DNA of 64,000 bases, taken from positions 1 through 64,000 of the forward strand of contig NZ_BLXZ01000010.1 in the NCBI RefSeq assembly GCF_014193675.1. Reading direction: 5' to 3'. Shown here piece by piece: positions 16,689-25,212 of the stretch. The position numbers and the translations under genes were made by a program. The notes under the pieces were generated by a model. It was not told the origin of the DNA, searched no databases, and saw nothing but the letters and a program-made list of their open reading frames with translations. Each line of letters begins with the position of its first letter. Position 1 is the first letter of the stretch. This DNA comes from Geomonas limicola. Lineage in GTDB: Bacteria; Desulfobacterota; Desulfuromonadia; Geobacterales; Geobacteraceae.

Positions 16689-18299
16689 ATGCCTGCTGAG
16701 GGAATTACCAGATACCGTTATACGAAGCTCCTCTTTGGCGTTCTCCTTGCCGTAATCGTCTGCGGGGTCTATTGCAACAGTCTGAACAATGGCTTTGTTT
16801 GGGACGATCATGAAATAATTGTCGATAATCCTGTCAACAAAGATTGGTCCAACATCGGCCTCGTGTTCCGCCAACCGGACGACCTGATGAGGGGGGCGGG
16901 AGTGTCCGCCCCCTTCTACCGTCCGGTGAACCGTCTCAGCTACCTGGTCGACTACCAACTGTACGGGGTCAATCCCTTGGGCTACCACGCCGAGAATGTC
17001 CTCCTGCATCTTGCTGTGGTATGCTGCCTCTACCTCCTAGCCTTGCGCCTGTTCGGGGCACCGGCTCCCGCCTTTGTCGCTGCACTCCTGTTCGGTATCC
17101 ACCCGATTAATGCCGAAACCGTGAATCTTGTCTCCGCCCGGAACAACCTGCTGGCAGCGCTCTTTGTTTTCCTCTCCTTTTTCGTCTTCAACCGTGCCTC
17201 AAAGACCGGACAGAAAGTCTTTTTCCTGCTCTCTGGCGTGCTCTTCTTTCTGGCCCTGCTGTGTAAAGAAACGGCGCTCATGCTGCTTCCTTTTCTCTTT
17301 GTGTACGACTTGCCGGCTATCGGCGCACTGAGGGGGAGGTTGTGGGACAAGCTCGTGAGCACCTTCCCGCTTATTTTTTTTGCCGGAATCTACTTCGCCC
17401 TGCGAAGTGCGGTCCTAACTGGCAGTTCCAGGATGAGTCTCGACTTGGGCCGCTTGGGCCACCGCATGTTACAGAATCTCTTCGTGATGCCGCGCTACCT
17501 GGAAAATCTGCTGCTACCGCTGAGGCTTAATGTGGACTACCAGGTGCCATCAGAACTGAAGGCCGCTGATTGGTGGCTAACGCCTGTGTGGTGCTTTGTT
17601 GTCGCTGGAGTCGTTCTTCTCTGGCGAACTGGCCGGCCGGTAACCCGGGCGGGGTTGGTCTGGTGCGCGATCAATCTTTTTCCGATTGCCAATGTAATTC
17701 CAATTCCGAGTGCTCCTCTGGCTGATAGGTTCATGTACCTGCCGTTGCTAGGTCTCTGTTTAGTGGTAGTCGACCAAGGACTGAGCTATGGCCAGAGACC
17801 TCGAAACTTCGCCTTGGGCGCCGGCGCAATTCTGGCCATTTTCCTGATGACACTGACTGTCAGGCGGAACCTTGATTGGTTAGACGACTGCTCCCTCTTT
17901 GCCAGTGCCATCAGGGTCGCCCCCGATTCCACTTGGGGATACTATAACCTTGGCGCGGTGCTCTTGGACAAGCAGGATCTCGCCGGCGCGACGCACGCGT
18001 TCCTCGCCGCATTGCGCGTCGACCCGAAACACAGCGGTTCGCTCTTTCAACTGGCGAGCATTCAGCTCAATGCTCAGTCGTACCAGGAGGCGGAGCGGTA
18101 TCTCCGATTGGCATTGCAGGCAGATCCTGGCCACGCCGAGTCGCTCTTCAACCTTGCTGTGCTCTTAGAAAAGTTAGACCGGGGGAGAGAGGCTCTCCCA
18201 TTGTATGAAACTTTTCTCACCAATGTTTCGGCCAAATATGAGTCCCTGCTTCCAAAGGTCCGGAGCAGGATTGCCCAGTTGCACAAGCAATATGACTGA
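16689..18299 (+). CDS. TMTC-like membrane glycosyltransferase with C-terminal TPRs (paralogue E)
   Basis: 536 residues from the ATG at 16689 (GGGGAAG upstream); an in-frame GTG 14 codons earlier is less likely. GFVWDDHEIIVDN places the acidic pair at 39-40; FYRPVNRLSYLVDYQLYG, GYHAENVLLHLAVV and HPINAETVNLVSARNNLLA follow. About three TPRs cover residues 420-535 (NLGAVLLDKQDLAGATHAF). The HP[VI]NAEAVN signature is shared only with paralogue D. Its C-terminal end (LYETFLTNVSAKYE) also parallels D (YRLFLENVNLSYE), supporting a recent common origin. Confidence 0.85.
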   Translation: MPAEGITRYRYTKLLFGVLLAVIVCGVYCNSLNNGFVWDDHEIIVDNPVNKDWSNIGLVFRQPDDLMRGAGVSAPFYRPVNRLSYLVDYQLYGVNPLGYHAENVLLHLAVVCCLYLLALRLFGAPAPAFVAALLFGIHPINAETVNLVSARNNLLAALFVFLSFFVFNRASKTGQKVFFLLSGVLFFLALLCKETALMLLPFLFVYDLPAIGALRGRLWDKLVSTFPLIFFAGIYFALRSAVLTGSSRMSLDLGRLGHRMLQNLFVMPRYLENLLLPLRLNVDYQVPSELKAADWWLTPVWCFVVAGVVLLWRTGRPVTRAGLVWCAINLFPIANVIPIPSAPLADRFMYLPLLGLCLVVVDQGLSYGQRPRNFALGAGAILAIFLMTLTVRRNLDWLDDCSLFASAIRVAPDSTWGYYNLGAVLLDKQDLAGATHAFLAALRVDPKHSGSLFQLASIQLNAQSYQEAERYLRLALQADPGHAESLFNLAVLLEKLDRGREALPLYETFLTNVSAKYESLLPKVRSRIAQLHKQYD

Positions 18300-18387
18300 C
18301 TGTGCCCCCTGAAAATGACGATCGGAAGGCGCCAGTGGGGCGTTGTGGATAAGTTTTTTTACGGACACCACGGGGAGATCATTTGCA

Positions 18388-21360
18388 ATGAGCATTAACC
18401 GTCGCCACATCTTTTTCCTGCTGTTCGGCCTCTCCGGGTTTTCAGGCCTTATCTACGAGTCCATCTGGACTCACTACCTTAAGCTTTTTTTAGGCCATGC
18501 GGCCTACGCTCAGACTCTGGTGCTTGCGATTTTCATGGGTGGGATGGCAATCGGTTCCTGGATCTGCAGCACCTATTCCGCGAGCTGGAAGAACCTTTTG
18601 TTGGGGTATGCCGTTACCGAAGGGGTCGTCGGATTCTGCGCCCTATTGTTTCATCCTGCTTTTACCCGAATTATTGACGCTGCCTATACGACGATGATAC
18701 CGGCCATCGGGGAACCGGTTGCCGTCAGCGTTTTTAAATGGACGCTTTCCGCACTGATGATTCTGCCCCAGTCCATTTTGCTCGGAATGACCTTTCCGCT
18801 CATGAGTGCCGGAATCCTGCGCCGTTTCCCCGACCGCCCCGGTCGTTCCATAGCGTTTCTGTATTTCACCAACAGCATCGGAGCGGCTTTTGGGGTGTTA
18901 CTGAGCGGGTTCGTCCTGATCCGGTGGATCGGCCTCCCGGGCACCATCTGCCTTGCCGGGGCTATCAACATTGCACTGGCCCTTGTTGTCTGTTTCCTGG
19001 TGAAGGGGCCCTCCTCCACTAGCGAGAATGTCGAGTCCGAGACATTGCCTGCTGGCGAACCGAAAGCCGGCGGGTGGTATCGGCTTTTTCTTTTGGTCTC
19101 CCTGCTGACCGGGACGGCTTCCTTCATTTACGAGATCGGCTGGATCAGGATGTTGAGCTTGGTCCTTGGTACCTCAACTCACGCTTTTGAACTTATGTTG
19201 AGTGCCTTTATCTTCGGTCTTGCCTTCGGTGGGTTGTGGATCCAGCGGCGTATAGATCAGGTTGGCAGGCCCGCCCGGTACCTTGCCTGCGTGCAGGTTG
19301 CAATGGGAATTCTGGCACTGTCGACCCTCCTTCTGTACGGTAACACCTTTGAAGTGATGCAGTGGATTGTGAAAAGTCTGCCGAAAAATGATTTAGGATA
19401 TGGCCTGTTTAACCTTTCCGGCAGTGCCATCGCCATGGCCATCATGTTTCCGGCGACCTTTTGCGCAGGGATGACTCTGCCGCTCATCACCTTTGTTCTG
19501 CTTCGTCAGGGGCACGGGGAGCGGAGTATCGGTGCCGTATATGCAGCCAACACGGTGGGGGCGATCATCGGGGTCTTCTTTGCTATCCACCTGGGACTGC
19601 CGTTGTTCGGTCTGAAGGGGCTGATCAGTTTCGGTGCGGGGCTCGATATCCTCGTTGGCGTGGTCTTGTTCTGGGGTGCCGCCGATTCGGGAGATCGTCG
19701 TCAGGCCGTGGGCTTTACTGCTGCGGGGGGCGCTGCGCTGAGTATCACGCTTCTATTCGTTAATCTGGATCCCTACAAGATGGCTTCGGGAGTATACCGG
19801 TACGGTACGCTTTTGAACCGGCAAAACACAAAACTTGTCTCCTACCAGGACGGAAAAACGGCGTCAATAAGCGTGGTGCGGGATGGCGACGGTTCAATGT
19901 CCGTCAATACCAATGGCAAGACAGATGCCTCCATCATGATGCAGGGGCAAGGAGCAACCAGCGACGAATCAACTATGATTCTGCTTGCAGCACTCCCCAT
20001 GTCCCTTAACCCAGGGGCGCGTACCGCGGCCTCCATTGGGATGGGTTCCGGCATGACTTCCCATGCCTTGCTAGGAAATCCACGGCTTCAGCAAGTCGAT
20101 ACTATTGAAATTGAGAATAGGATGGTTGAGGCTGCTCGTCTGTTCCGTCCCGCTGTCGAACGTGTTTTTAACGACACGCGCAGCAAAATCTACATCGACG
20201 ACGCAAAGACCTACTTCTCCAGTTACAACAAAAGCTATGATCTTATTGTTTCAGAGCCCTCGAACCCGTGGGTTAGCGGGGTGGCTGGGCTTTTCTCCGA
20301 GGAGTTTTATCGGCTGATCAAGCACCACATGACCGACGATGGGGTATTCGTGCAGTGGGTGCAACTCTACGAGATCAACACCGACCTGGTTGTCTCGGTA
20401 CTTAAAGCGGTGTCCAACGAATTCTCCGATTTTGCGGTGTATGCGCCCAATGATTTTGATATCGTCATAATCTCAAAAAAACGCGGGCTACTTGGTGAGC
20501 CGGACCAGGAGATTTTGAACCTGCCGGCCTTGAGATCAGCCTTGAGTAAAAACAGCATCCATGGCGCGCAGGACATTGCCGTGCGTAAGATCGGCACTAA
20601 GAAATTTCTCGGCAATTTCTTAGTGAATCATCCCTGCCGGGCAAACTCCGACTACTACCCGTTCGTGGATCAAAATGCTGCTAAGACCCGTTTTCTCAGT
20701 AGTAGCGCCACTGAGTTGTTGCAACTGCCTCGAGCACCCCTGCCGACCCTCGATATGCTCCAAGGGGAGCCAAAGCCTTGGCGAGAAACCAAAGTCACTC
20801 CTGCAGTATATTCGCACAGCAGCCAAGCGGCTTTCGCTGCCATGGCGCTCAGGGACTTTTTTCTCGTGGGGGACTTCCATGACCGCTACAATATTGTTCC
20901 GGACCAAGTCAAGCAGGACGCATTACAGGTGAAAAGACTCTTTACGGTCTGCGGCGCTAATCCGAATCAGCAATTGGGAGCGCTCTTTGCCACTGCGATC
21001 CGCATGATCCCGTATTTGACCCCCGAGGAACTGGATTCCGTGTGGGCAGGGTTGGAGAGTGGTCCTTGCACCTCCTCGTTGGCTCCGTCCACCAAGGCCT
21101 TCGTCTCGTTGTTCAAGGTTACCGGCCGTCGTGATGCCCGCACCATGAGTACCAATGCCAGTGCACTGCTGCAAAATGCCGACGGGATGACGCAGGGGAC
21201 GGTAAAATACCTGTTAGCTTCGGCGATGCTTGGCGCATTGGCGTGCGGCGATATCGCGACGTCTGAAGCGTTATGGTCTAAATTCAGGGTAGGAGCCTTT
21301 GGCGGCACGGAACCCGACCTGTTGTACCGGTTGCTTACCACGTACCGCGCCCCTCGATGA
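18388..21360 (+). CDS. Fused multi-spanning membrane protein / spermidine-synthase-like protein
   Basis: 990 residues from the ATG at 18388 (GGGGAG upstream). The first ~460 residues form about 13 hydrophobic segments with a transporter-like pattern repeated twice (GFSGLIYESIWTHYLKLFLG and GTASFIYEIGWIRMLSLVLG are homologous, suggesting internal duplication). Residues ~490-720 are a spermidine-synthase-type Rossmann domain with GMGSGMTSHALL, DTIEIENRMVEAA, IDDAKTYF and the DLIVSEPSNPWVSG block. A ~270-residue C-terminal region is helical and unassigned. These fusions are annotated fused MFS/spermidine synthase; true polyamine synthesis is unproven. Located inside the glycosyltransferase island, so a role in surface-molecule modification is possible. 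Confidence 0.85.
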   Translation: MSINRRHIFFLLFGLSGFSGLIYESIWTHYLKLFLGHAAYAQTLVLAIFMGGMAIGSWICSTYSASWKNLLLGYAVTEGVVGFCALLFHPAFTRIIDAAYTTMIPAIGEPVAVSVFKWTLSALMILPQSILLGMTFPLMSAGILRRFPDRPGRSIAFLYFTNSIGAAFGVLLSGFVLIRWIGLPGTICLAGAINIALALVVCFLVKGPSSTSENVESETLPAGEPKAGGWYRLFLLVSLLTGTASFIYEIGWIRMLSLVLGTSTHAFELMLSAFIFGLAFGGLWIQRRIDQVGRPARYLACVQVAMGILALSTLLLYGNTFEVMQWIVKSLPKNDLGYGLFNLSGSAIAMAIMFPATFCAGMTLPLITFVLLRQGHGERSIGAVYAANTVGAIIGVFFAIHLGLPLFGLKGLISFGAGLDILVGVVLFWGAADSGDRRQAVGFTAAGGAALSITLLFVNLDPYKMASGVYRYGTLLNRQNTKLVSYQDGKTASISVVRDGDGSMSVNTNGKTDASIMMQGQGATSDESTMILLAALPMSLNPGARTAASIGMGSGMTSHALLGNPRLQQVDTIEIENRMVEAARLFRPAVERVFNDTRSKIYIDDAKTYFSSYNKSYDLIVSEPSNPWVSGVAGLFSEEFYRLIKHHMTDDGVFVQWVQLYEINTDLVVSVLKAVSNEFSDFAVYAPNDFDIVIISKKRGLLGEPDQEILNLPALRSALSKNSIHGAQDIAVRKIGTKKFLGNFLVNHPCRANSDYYPFVDQNAAKTRFLSSSATELLQLPRAPLPTLDMLQGEPKPWRETKVTPAVYSHSSQAAFAAMALRDFFLVGDFHDRYNIVPDQVKQDALQVKRLFTVCGANPNQQLGALFATAIRMIPYLTPEELDSVWAGLESGPCTSSLAPSTKAFVSLFKVTGRRDARTMSTNASALLQNADGMTQGTVKYLLASAMLGALACGDIATSEALWSKFRVGAFGGTEPDLLYRLLTTYRAPR

Positions 21361-21411
21361 GGCTGTGTGCGTCCGGCCTGGCTCAGTTCTAAATTGGAAA
21401 AAGGATAACGC

Positions 21412-23307
21412 ATGCGCAATCTCAAGATGCTGCTCTGTGTCGTACTGACGTTGGTTACCATGATTGTCTTCCTGCAGACGGCAACTCACCAATTCATCAA
21501 TTTCGATGACCCGGGATATGTCACGTCAAACACTGCTGTCAAGGGAGGCCTCTCTGCTGCCGGCCTGGCCTGGGCCTTCACGTCGACGGCCATGTCCAAT
21601 TGGCATCCTTTGACCTGGCTCTCCCACATGATCGATGTCCAGTTCTTTGGCCTGGATCCCCGGTGGCACCACCTGACCAGCGTTTTCCTGCATGCAGTTA
21701 CGGTCGTTGTGCTGTTCATGCTCTTGGAAGGGATGACCGGGGCGTTGTGGCAAAGCTTTTTCGTGGCGCTCCTGTTCGCGGTTCATCCGCTCCATGTCGA
21801 GTCCGTTGCCTGGGTGGCGGAGCGCAAGGACGTACTCAGTTGCCTGTTTGGATTGATTTCGCTTTCCTGCTACGTCCGCTACGTCAAAACACCAGGGGCT
21901 CGCTGGTACTTGGCCTCACTGCTCCTTTTCGTGGCCTCCTTGATGAGCAAGCCGATGCTGGTCACCCTGCCCTTGGTGATGCTCCTGCTGGACTACTGGC
22001 CTCTCGATCGGTACGGGTGCGATCCCAGCACTAACGCCACACTGCCCGTGCTGCGCCTGGCGCGGGAGAAAATTCCCTTCTTCGTCTTTTCAGCGCTCTC
22101 CTCTGCCATCACCGTGTATAGCCAGCACAAGGGCGGGGCGATGGCGACCCTCGACAAAGTTCCGGTAACCGCGCGAATCGAAAATGCGCTGATCGCCTGG
22201 GTTAAATACATCTTTTTGATGGTCTGGCCCCAGGACCTCGCGATTCTTTACCCCTTTCCCAAGCATCTGGTGCTGTGGCAGGCCGCTGCCGCGGGCATTG
22301 TCCTGGTCATAATCTCCACGGCAGTGGTTCGTTACCGGCGCCGCTTTCCGTACCTCCTCACCGGGTGGTTCTGGTACTTTATAACGCTGCTACCGGTCAT
22401 CGGGCTGGTCACGGTGGGCGGCCAATCCATGGCGGATCGCTATACCTACTTCCCACTCATCGGCCTTTTCGTGGCCTGTTGCTGGTTGATACCCGATCTC
22501 ATGCAGGGGTGGCAACATCGCCAGGTCGTGTTGGCCGTACTGGCGCCACTGGTCTTTTCGCTCCTCACCGCAGTCACGTGGCGCCAGCTCGGCTACTGGA
22601 AGGATGATTTCTCCTTGTTTCGCCACACGCTTGAGGTGACCTCCGATAACTACCTGATCCTGAACAACTACGGAATTGCTCTCGATGCCAAAGGGAACCA
22701 TGCCGAGGCGTTTAGATATTTCAACGAGGCGGTGCAGGTAAACCCACGCTCGGCAATGGCCTACAGTAACCTTGGATCGGTCAGCCTGGGATGGGGAAAA
22801 CTCGATGACGCGGTCCAGAATTACACCAAAGCGTTGGAGATAAACCCGAATCACCTGCAGGCTCGTGCCGGCATGGGCAAAACGCTGGCAGCACTGGGAC
22901 GTTTCGACGAGGCAGTCTGGCAGTTTCAGGAGGCCCTGAAGATTGACCCTTCGCTCACTGCGGCTCACCAGAACTTGGCGCTGCTGCTTATTAAGCTTGG
23001 AAAAAACTCGGAGGCACAATCGCACTATGAGGCTGCCTTGCAGCTGGATCCCCGGTCCCCCAAGGCTGCGCTCGACATGGGAATAGCTATGGCGCAAGAG
23101 GGGAAGATGGTGGAGGCGCTCGGTTATTTCGATGATGCACAGCGTATAGCACCAACCTCGGTCGAGGCGCATTTCAACCGTGGGCTGGCCTTCGTGCGGC
23201 TCAACAGAAAGGAAGAAGCAGCCGGCGAATTCGCACGCGTGCTTGAATTACGCCCTAATTCCCGCGAAGCACGGCACTGGCTGGACATGTTGCAGAAACA
23301 GAATTAA
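21412..23307 (+). CDS. TMTC-like membrane glycosyltransferase with C-terminal TPRs (paralogue F)
   Basis: 631 residues, the same length as paralogue A and its closest relative: FINFDDPGYVTSN (acidic pair at 32-33), MSNWHPLTWLSHMIDVQFFG, HPLHVESVAWVAERKDVLS, and about six TPRs after residue 415 (GIALDAKGNHAEAFRYF). AAGGA lies eight bases before the ATG. A and F point in opposite directions at the two ends of the island between the omcS copies. The TPR part is longer than in C, D and E, implying a different or larger acceptor-binding surface (inference). Confidence 0.86.
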   Translation: MRNLKMLLCVVLTLVTMIVFLQTATHQFINFDDPGYVTSNTAVKGGLSAAGLAWAFTSTAMSNWHPLTWLSHMIDVQFFGLDPRWHHLTSVFLHAVTVVVLFMLLEGMTGALWQSFFVALLFAVHPLHVESVAWVAERKDVLSCLFGLISLSCYVRYVKTPGARWYLASLLLFVASLMSKPMLVTLPLVMLLLDYWPLDRYGCDPSTNATLPVLRLAREKIPFFVFSALSSAITVYSQHKGGAMATLDKVPVTARIENALIAWVKYIFLMVWPQDLAILYPFPKHLVLWQAAAAGIVLVIISTAVVRYRRRFPYLLTGWFWYFITLLPVIGLVTVGGQSMADRYTYFPLIGLFVACCWLIPDLMQGWQHRQVVLAVLAPLVFSLLTAVTWRQLGYWKDDFSLFRHTLEVTSDNYLILNNYGIALDAKGNHAEAFRYFNEAVQVNPRSAMAYSNLGSVSLGWGKLDDAVQNYTKALEINPNHLQARAGMGKTLAALGRFDEAVWQFQEALKIDPSLTAAHQNLALLLIKLGKNSEAQSHYEAALQLDPRSPKAALDMGIAMAQEGKMVEALGYFDDAQRIAPTSVEAHFNRGLAFVRLNRKEEAAGEFARVLELRPNSREARHWLDMLQKQN

Positions 23308-23432
23308 GTACTGCCCAGGAAGGGACAACTGGGTAAGGTGGCAACCCAAGTCTAAAAAGTTGACATTGAACTGCTACCTGCCTATATTTTCGATCAATCG
23401 GGAGCTCATTGCGAAAAAAGTGGGAAACTCAC

Positions 23433-24374
23433 ATGAAACATAGAAACTTTCGGCACCTTGCGATTGCCCTGTTATGGACCCTGCTTTCCGCTGCGCCGGC
23501 CTTGGCAGGTAGCCTGACCGTTACCTACCTTTACAACCTATCTGATTTTAACGGCGTAGTTCCCTATGACAGTGCGCGGGTCGTTCTCGACGAAGTTAAC
23601 AGCGAATCCTTTGTGGTGTCTGGCGGCAGCATTGACATATACAACGCCAGCGGCATGCAGGTTTTTCACATTGATTCAGATCGGGAACTTGGCGGGGTAT
23701 ACGACGCCGCTGTAGACGAGACGGGGAATATCCTGCTCCTGACCTACAAGGACGGGATCTATAGTATCGTGACCTGCAACTATCGGGGGGAGCCTTACAA
23801 ATCAGCCGCTCTGAAAAATCTCCCCCCGGAGTTCGAGGATTTCCGCCCCTCCCGCATAGCCTACCGCAACGGGAAACTCTACTTGGTGAGCCTTACCGGG
23901 ATGCAGGTGGTGGTAGTGGACACCGAAGCAACGTTCCTGGTGGGGTATGACTTCGCTGCACTGGTGGTACTATCCGACCAGGAGCGAGCCGATACGGGAT
24001 TGGGAGGCTTCTGGGTTGATCACAACGACAACATGTTTTACGTCATTCCGGCGCTGGGTAAGGCGTACCAATGTGCTCCTGATGGCACGGCGTCGCAGCA
24101 CGGACAGCGGGGAAGTTCCGCCGGGAAATTCGGCGTCCCCTATGGCATCGCCACTGACAGGCTCGGCAACCAGTACATCACCGACAAGTTGAGGGGCGCT
24201 GTCATGGTGTACGACAAGGATTTCAAGTTCATTAAGGAGTTCGGTTTCCGCGGGCTGCGCCCCGGTAACCTGATTGTCCCCAACGAAATCGCCATAGATA
24301 CCGTTAATAACCGGGTGTACGTCAGCCAGATGCGGCACAGAGGGGTGAATGTATACCAGCTAAGCTACGAGTGA
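23433..24374 (+). CDS. Secreted NHL-type beta-propeller protein
   Basis: 313 residues with a signal peptide (cleavage near ALA-GS, about residue 26). Repeated strands such as GGVYDAAVDETGNILLL, YGIATDRLGNQYITDK and NEIAIDTVNNRVYVSQ are NHL/SMP30-type propeller blades. Such proteins have no catalytic motif and act as binding platforms outside the cytoplasm. Start chosen at the ATG after a GTGGGA; an upstream TTG would add eight residues. Followed by a strong terminator. It sits between the glycosyltransferase island and omcS copy 2; a second NHL protein follows the 16-heme gene (39084), so propellers accompany the cytochromes here. Confidence 0.82.
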   Translation: MKHRNFRHLAIALLWTLLSAAPALAGSLTVTYLYNLSDFNGVVPYDSARVVLDEVNSESFVVSGGSIDIYNASGMQVFHIDSDRELGGVYDAAVDETGNILLLTYKDGIYSIVTCNYRGEPYKSAALKNLPPEFEDFRPSRIAYRNGKLYLVSLTGMQVVVVDTEATFLVGYDFAALVVLSDQERADTGLGGFWVDHNDNMFYVIPALGKAYQCAPDGTASQHGQRGSSAGKFGVPYGIATDRLGNQYITDKLRGAVMVYDKDFKFIKEFGFRGLRPGNLIVPNEIAIDTVNNRVYVSQMRHRGVNVYQLSYE

Positions 24375-24411
24375 AGCAGACCAACTCAACTTGTATATGA
24401 CACAACCTACC

Positions 24412-24441
24412 AAGGGTCGGCTTAATGCCGGCCTTTTTTTT
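24412..24441 (+). terminator. Rho-independent terminator after the NHL protein gene
   Basis: A ten-pair stem (AAGGGTCGGC / GCCGGCCTTT, including G-T pairs) with a TTAAT loop runs into eight T residues, 38 bp after the stop codon. Confidence 0.85.
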
Positions 24442-24540
24442 GTTTATCAGGGGATCTGCCAAAGTTGCCATATCCGCCAAGCCTAATCACAAATACTGTT
24501 TCATCATGTCCTTTCTTTGCGACGGTTCTTCAATTACCTG

Positions 24541-24634
24541 CCTTCCCTTGACGGGGGGGCAGGGTAGTGGGTGAAGTTGCGATTTGCAAAGAGGTGGCGC
24601 CTTCCCTCACCCTGTCCCTCTCAGCAAGGGAGAC
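24541..24634. repeat. Dispersed GC-rich inverted-repeat element, copy 2
   Basis: Homologous over its full length to the element at 12887-12993: both carry TTCCCTTGACGGG or a close variant, AGTGGGTGAAG or GGTGGGTGAAG, TGGCGCCTTCC and a CCCTCTC..GGGAG right hairpin. The middle is more diverged. No coding capacity. Confidence 0.75.
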
Positions 24635-25018
24635 TAGCTTGGTGGCTTTCTCGGAATTCGCCGAGCACCCATTCCGCTCTCCGATTGTTATTGATCGCCG
24701 CAGGGCTGTTAGAGCAGGCGTTACGCAGACCTTAGTCATTTGGCGGTAAAACGTGGCGCCTGCATTTTGAATCAAAACCCCAGCAATTACGATGTAGTAG
24801 CTGCTAGAGGTGCGGACGGAAGAGGGCGCGAGGGGCCTTGAGAAGCAAGTAGAGGAGCCCCTGCTAGTTGCCAGTATGCCGCTATCATGCGGTGTCTTCG
24901 CGATATGGCCGGGTGTTTTGGCGAAAGCGCCGGCTAGATAACCCCAAAAATACGAACCGATATTTGGTGCTTAACGGTAAGTCTGCGTAATTCAGTCTTT
25001 TCCGGAAAAAAACTCAGA

Positions 25019-25035
25019 TTGGCATGCGGTGTGCT
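25019..25035 (+). promoter_or_regulatory. Candidate sigma-54 (RpoN) promoter of omcS copy 2
   Basis: TTGGCATGCGGTGTGCT contains GG and GC exactly ten bases apart, the invariant -24/-12 spacing, within TGGCAT...GTGCT (consensus TGGCAC-N5-TTGCA). Predicted transcription would begin near 25047, giving a leader of about 165 nt. No bound activator site was identified. Confidence 0.45.
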
Positions 25036-25212
25036 ATAGAGATGGCATCGAAAGGTTAACGAAAGAAATTGGAAGTGATAGGGCAAGAAAGAAGACACGC
25101 AAAAGTAGTAGACGGGAAGTAGAGCAGAAAGGGTTAAGGCTTCAAAAGCAGCAATTGTTATTCACTGCAGTTCACTTTCACTGGTAGTACCAAACCAAAA
25201 AGGAGAAGAGAA

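Larger units (their letters stand above)
24442..25212. other. Long leader/intergenic region upstream of omcS copy 2
   Basis: Between the NHL terminator and omcS2 there are about 770 bp without a supported gene. It holds the second copy of the dispersed repeat (24541-24634), a sigma-54-like promoter (25019-25035) and a leader of about 165 nt. I looked for a GEMM-type cyclic-dinucleotide riboswitch, which precedes some Geobacter cytochrome genes, and did not recognise its core. Confidence 0.5.

Noticed and set aside
25036..25212. GEMM-type cyclic-dinucleotide riboswitch in the omcS2 leader
   Set aside because: These precede cytochrome genes in Geobacter, but the conserved GEMM core (GCAAAGCC-like segment with paired stems) was not found here or in the leaders at 26630-27013 and 45312-45585.
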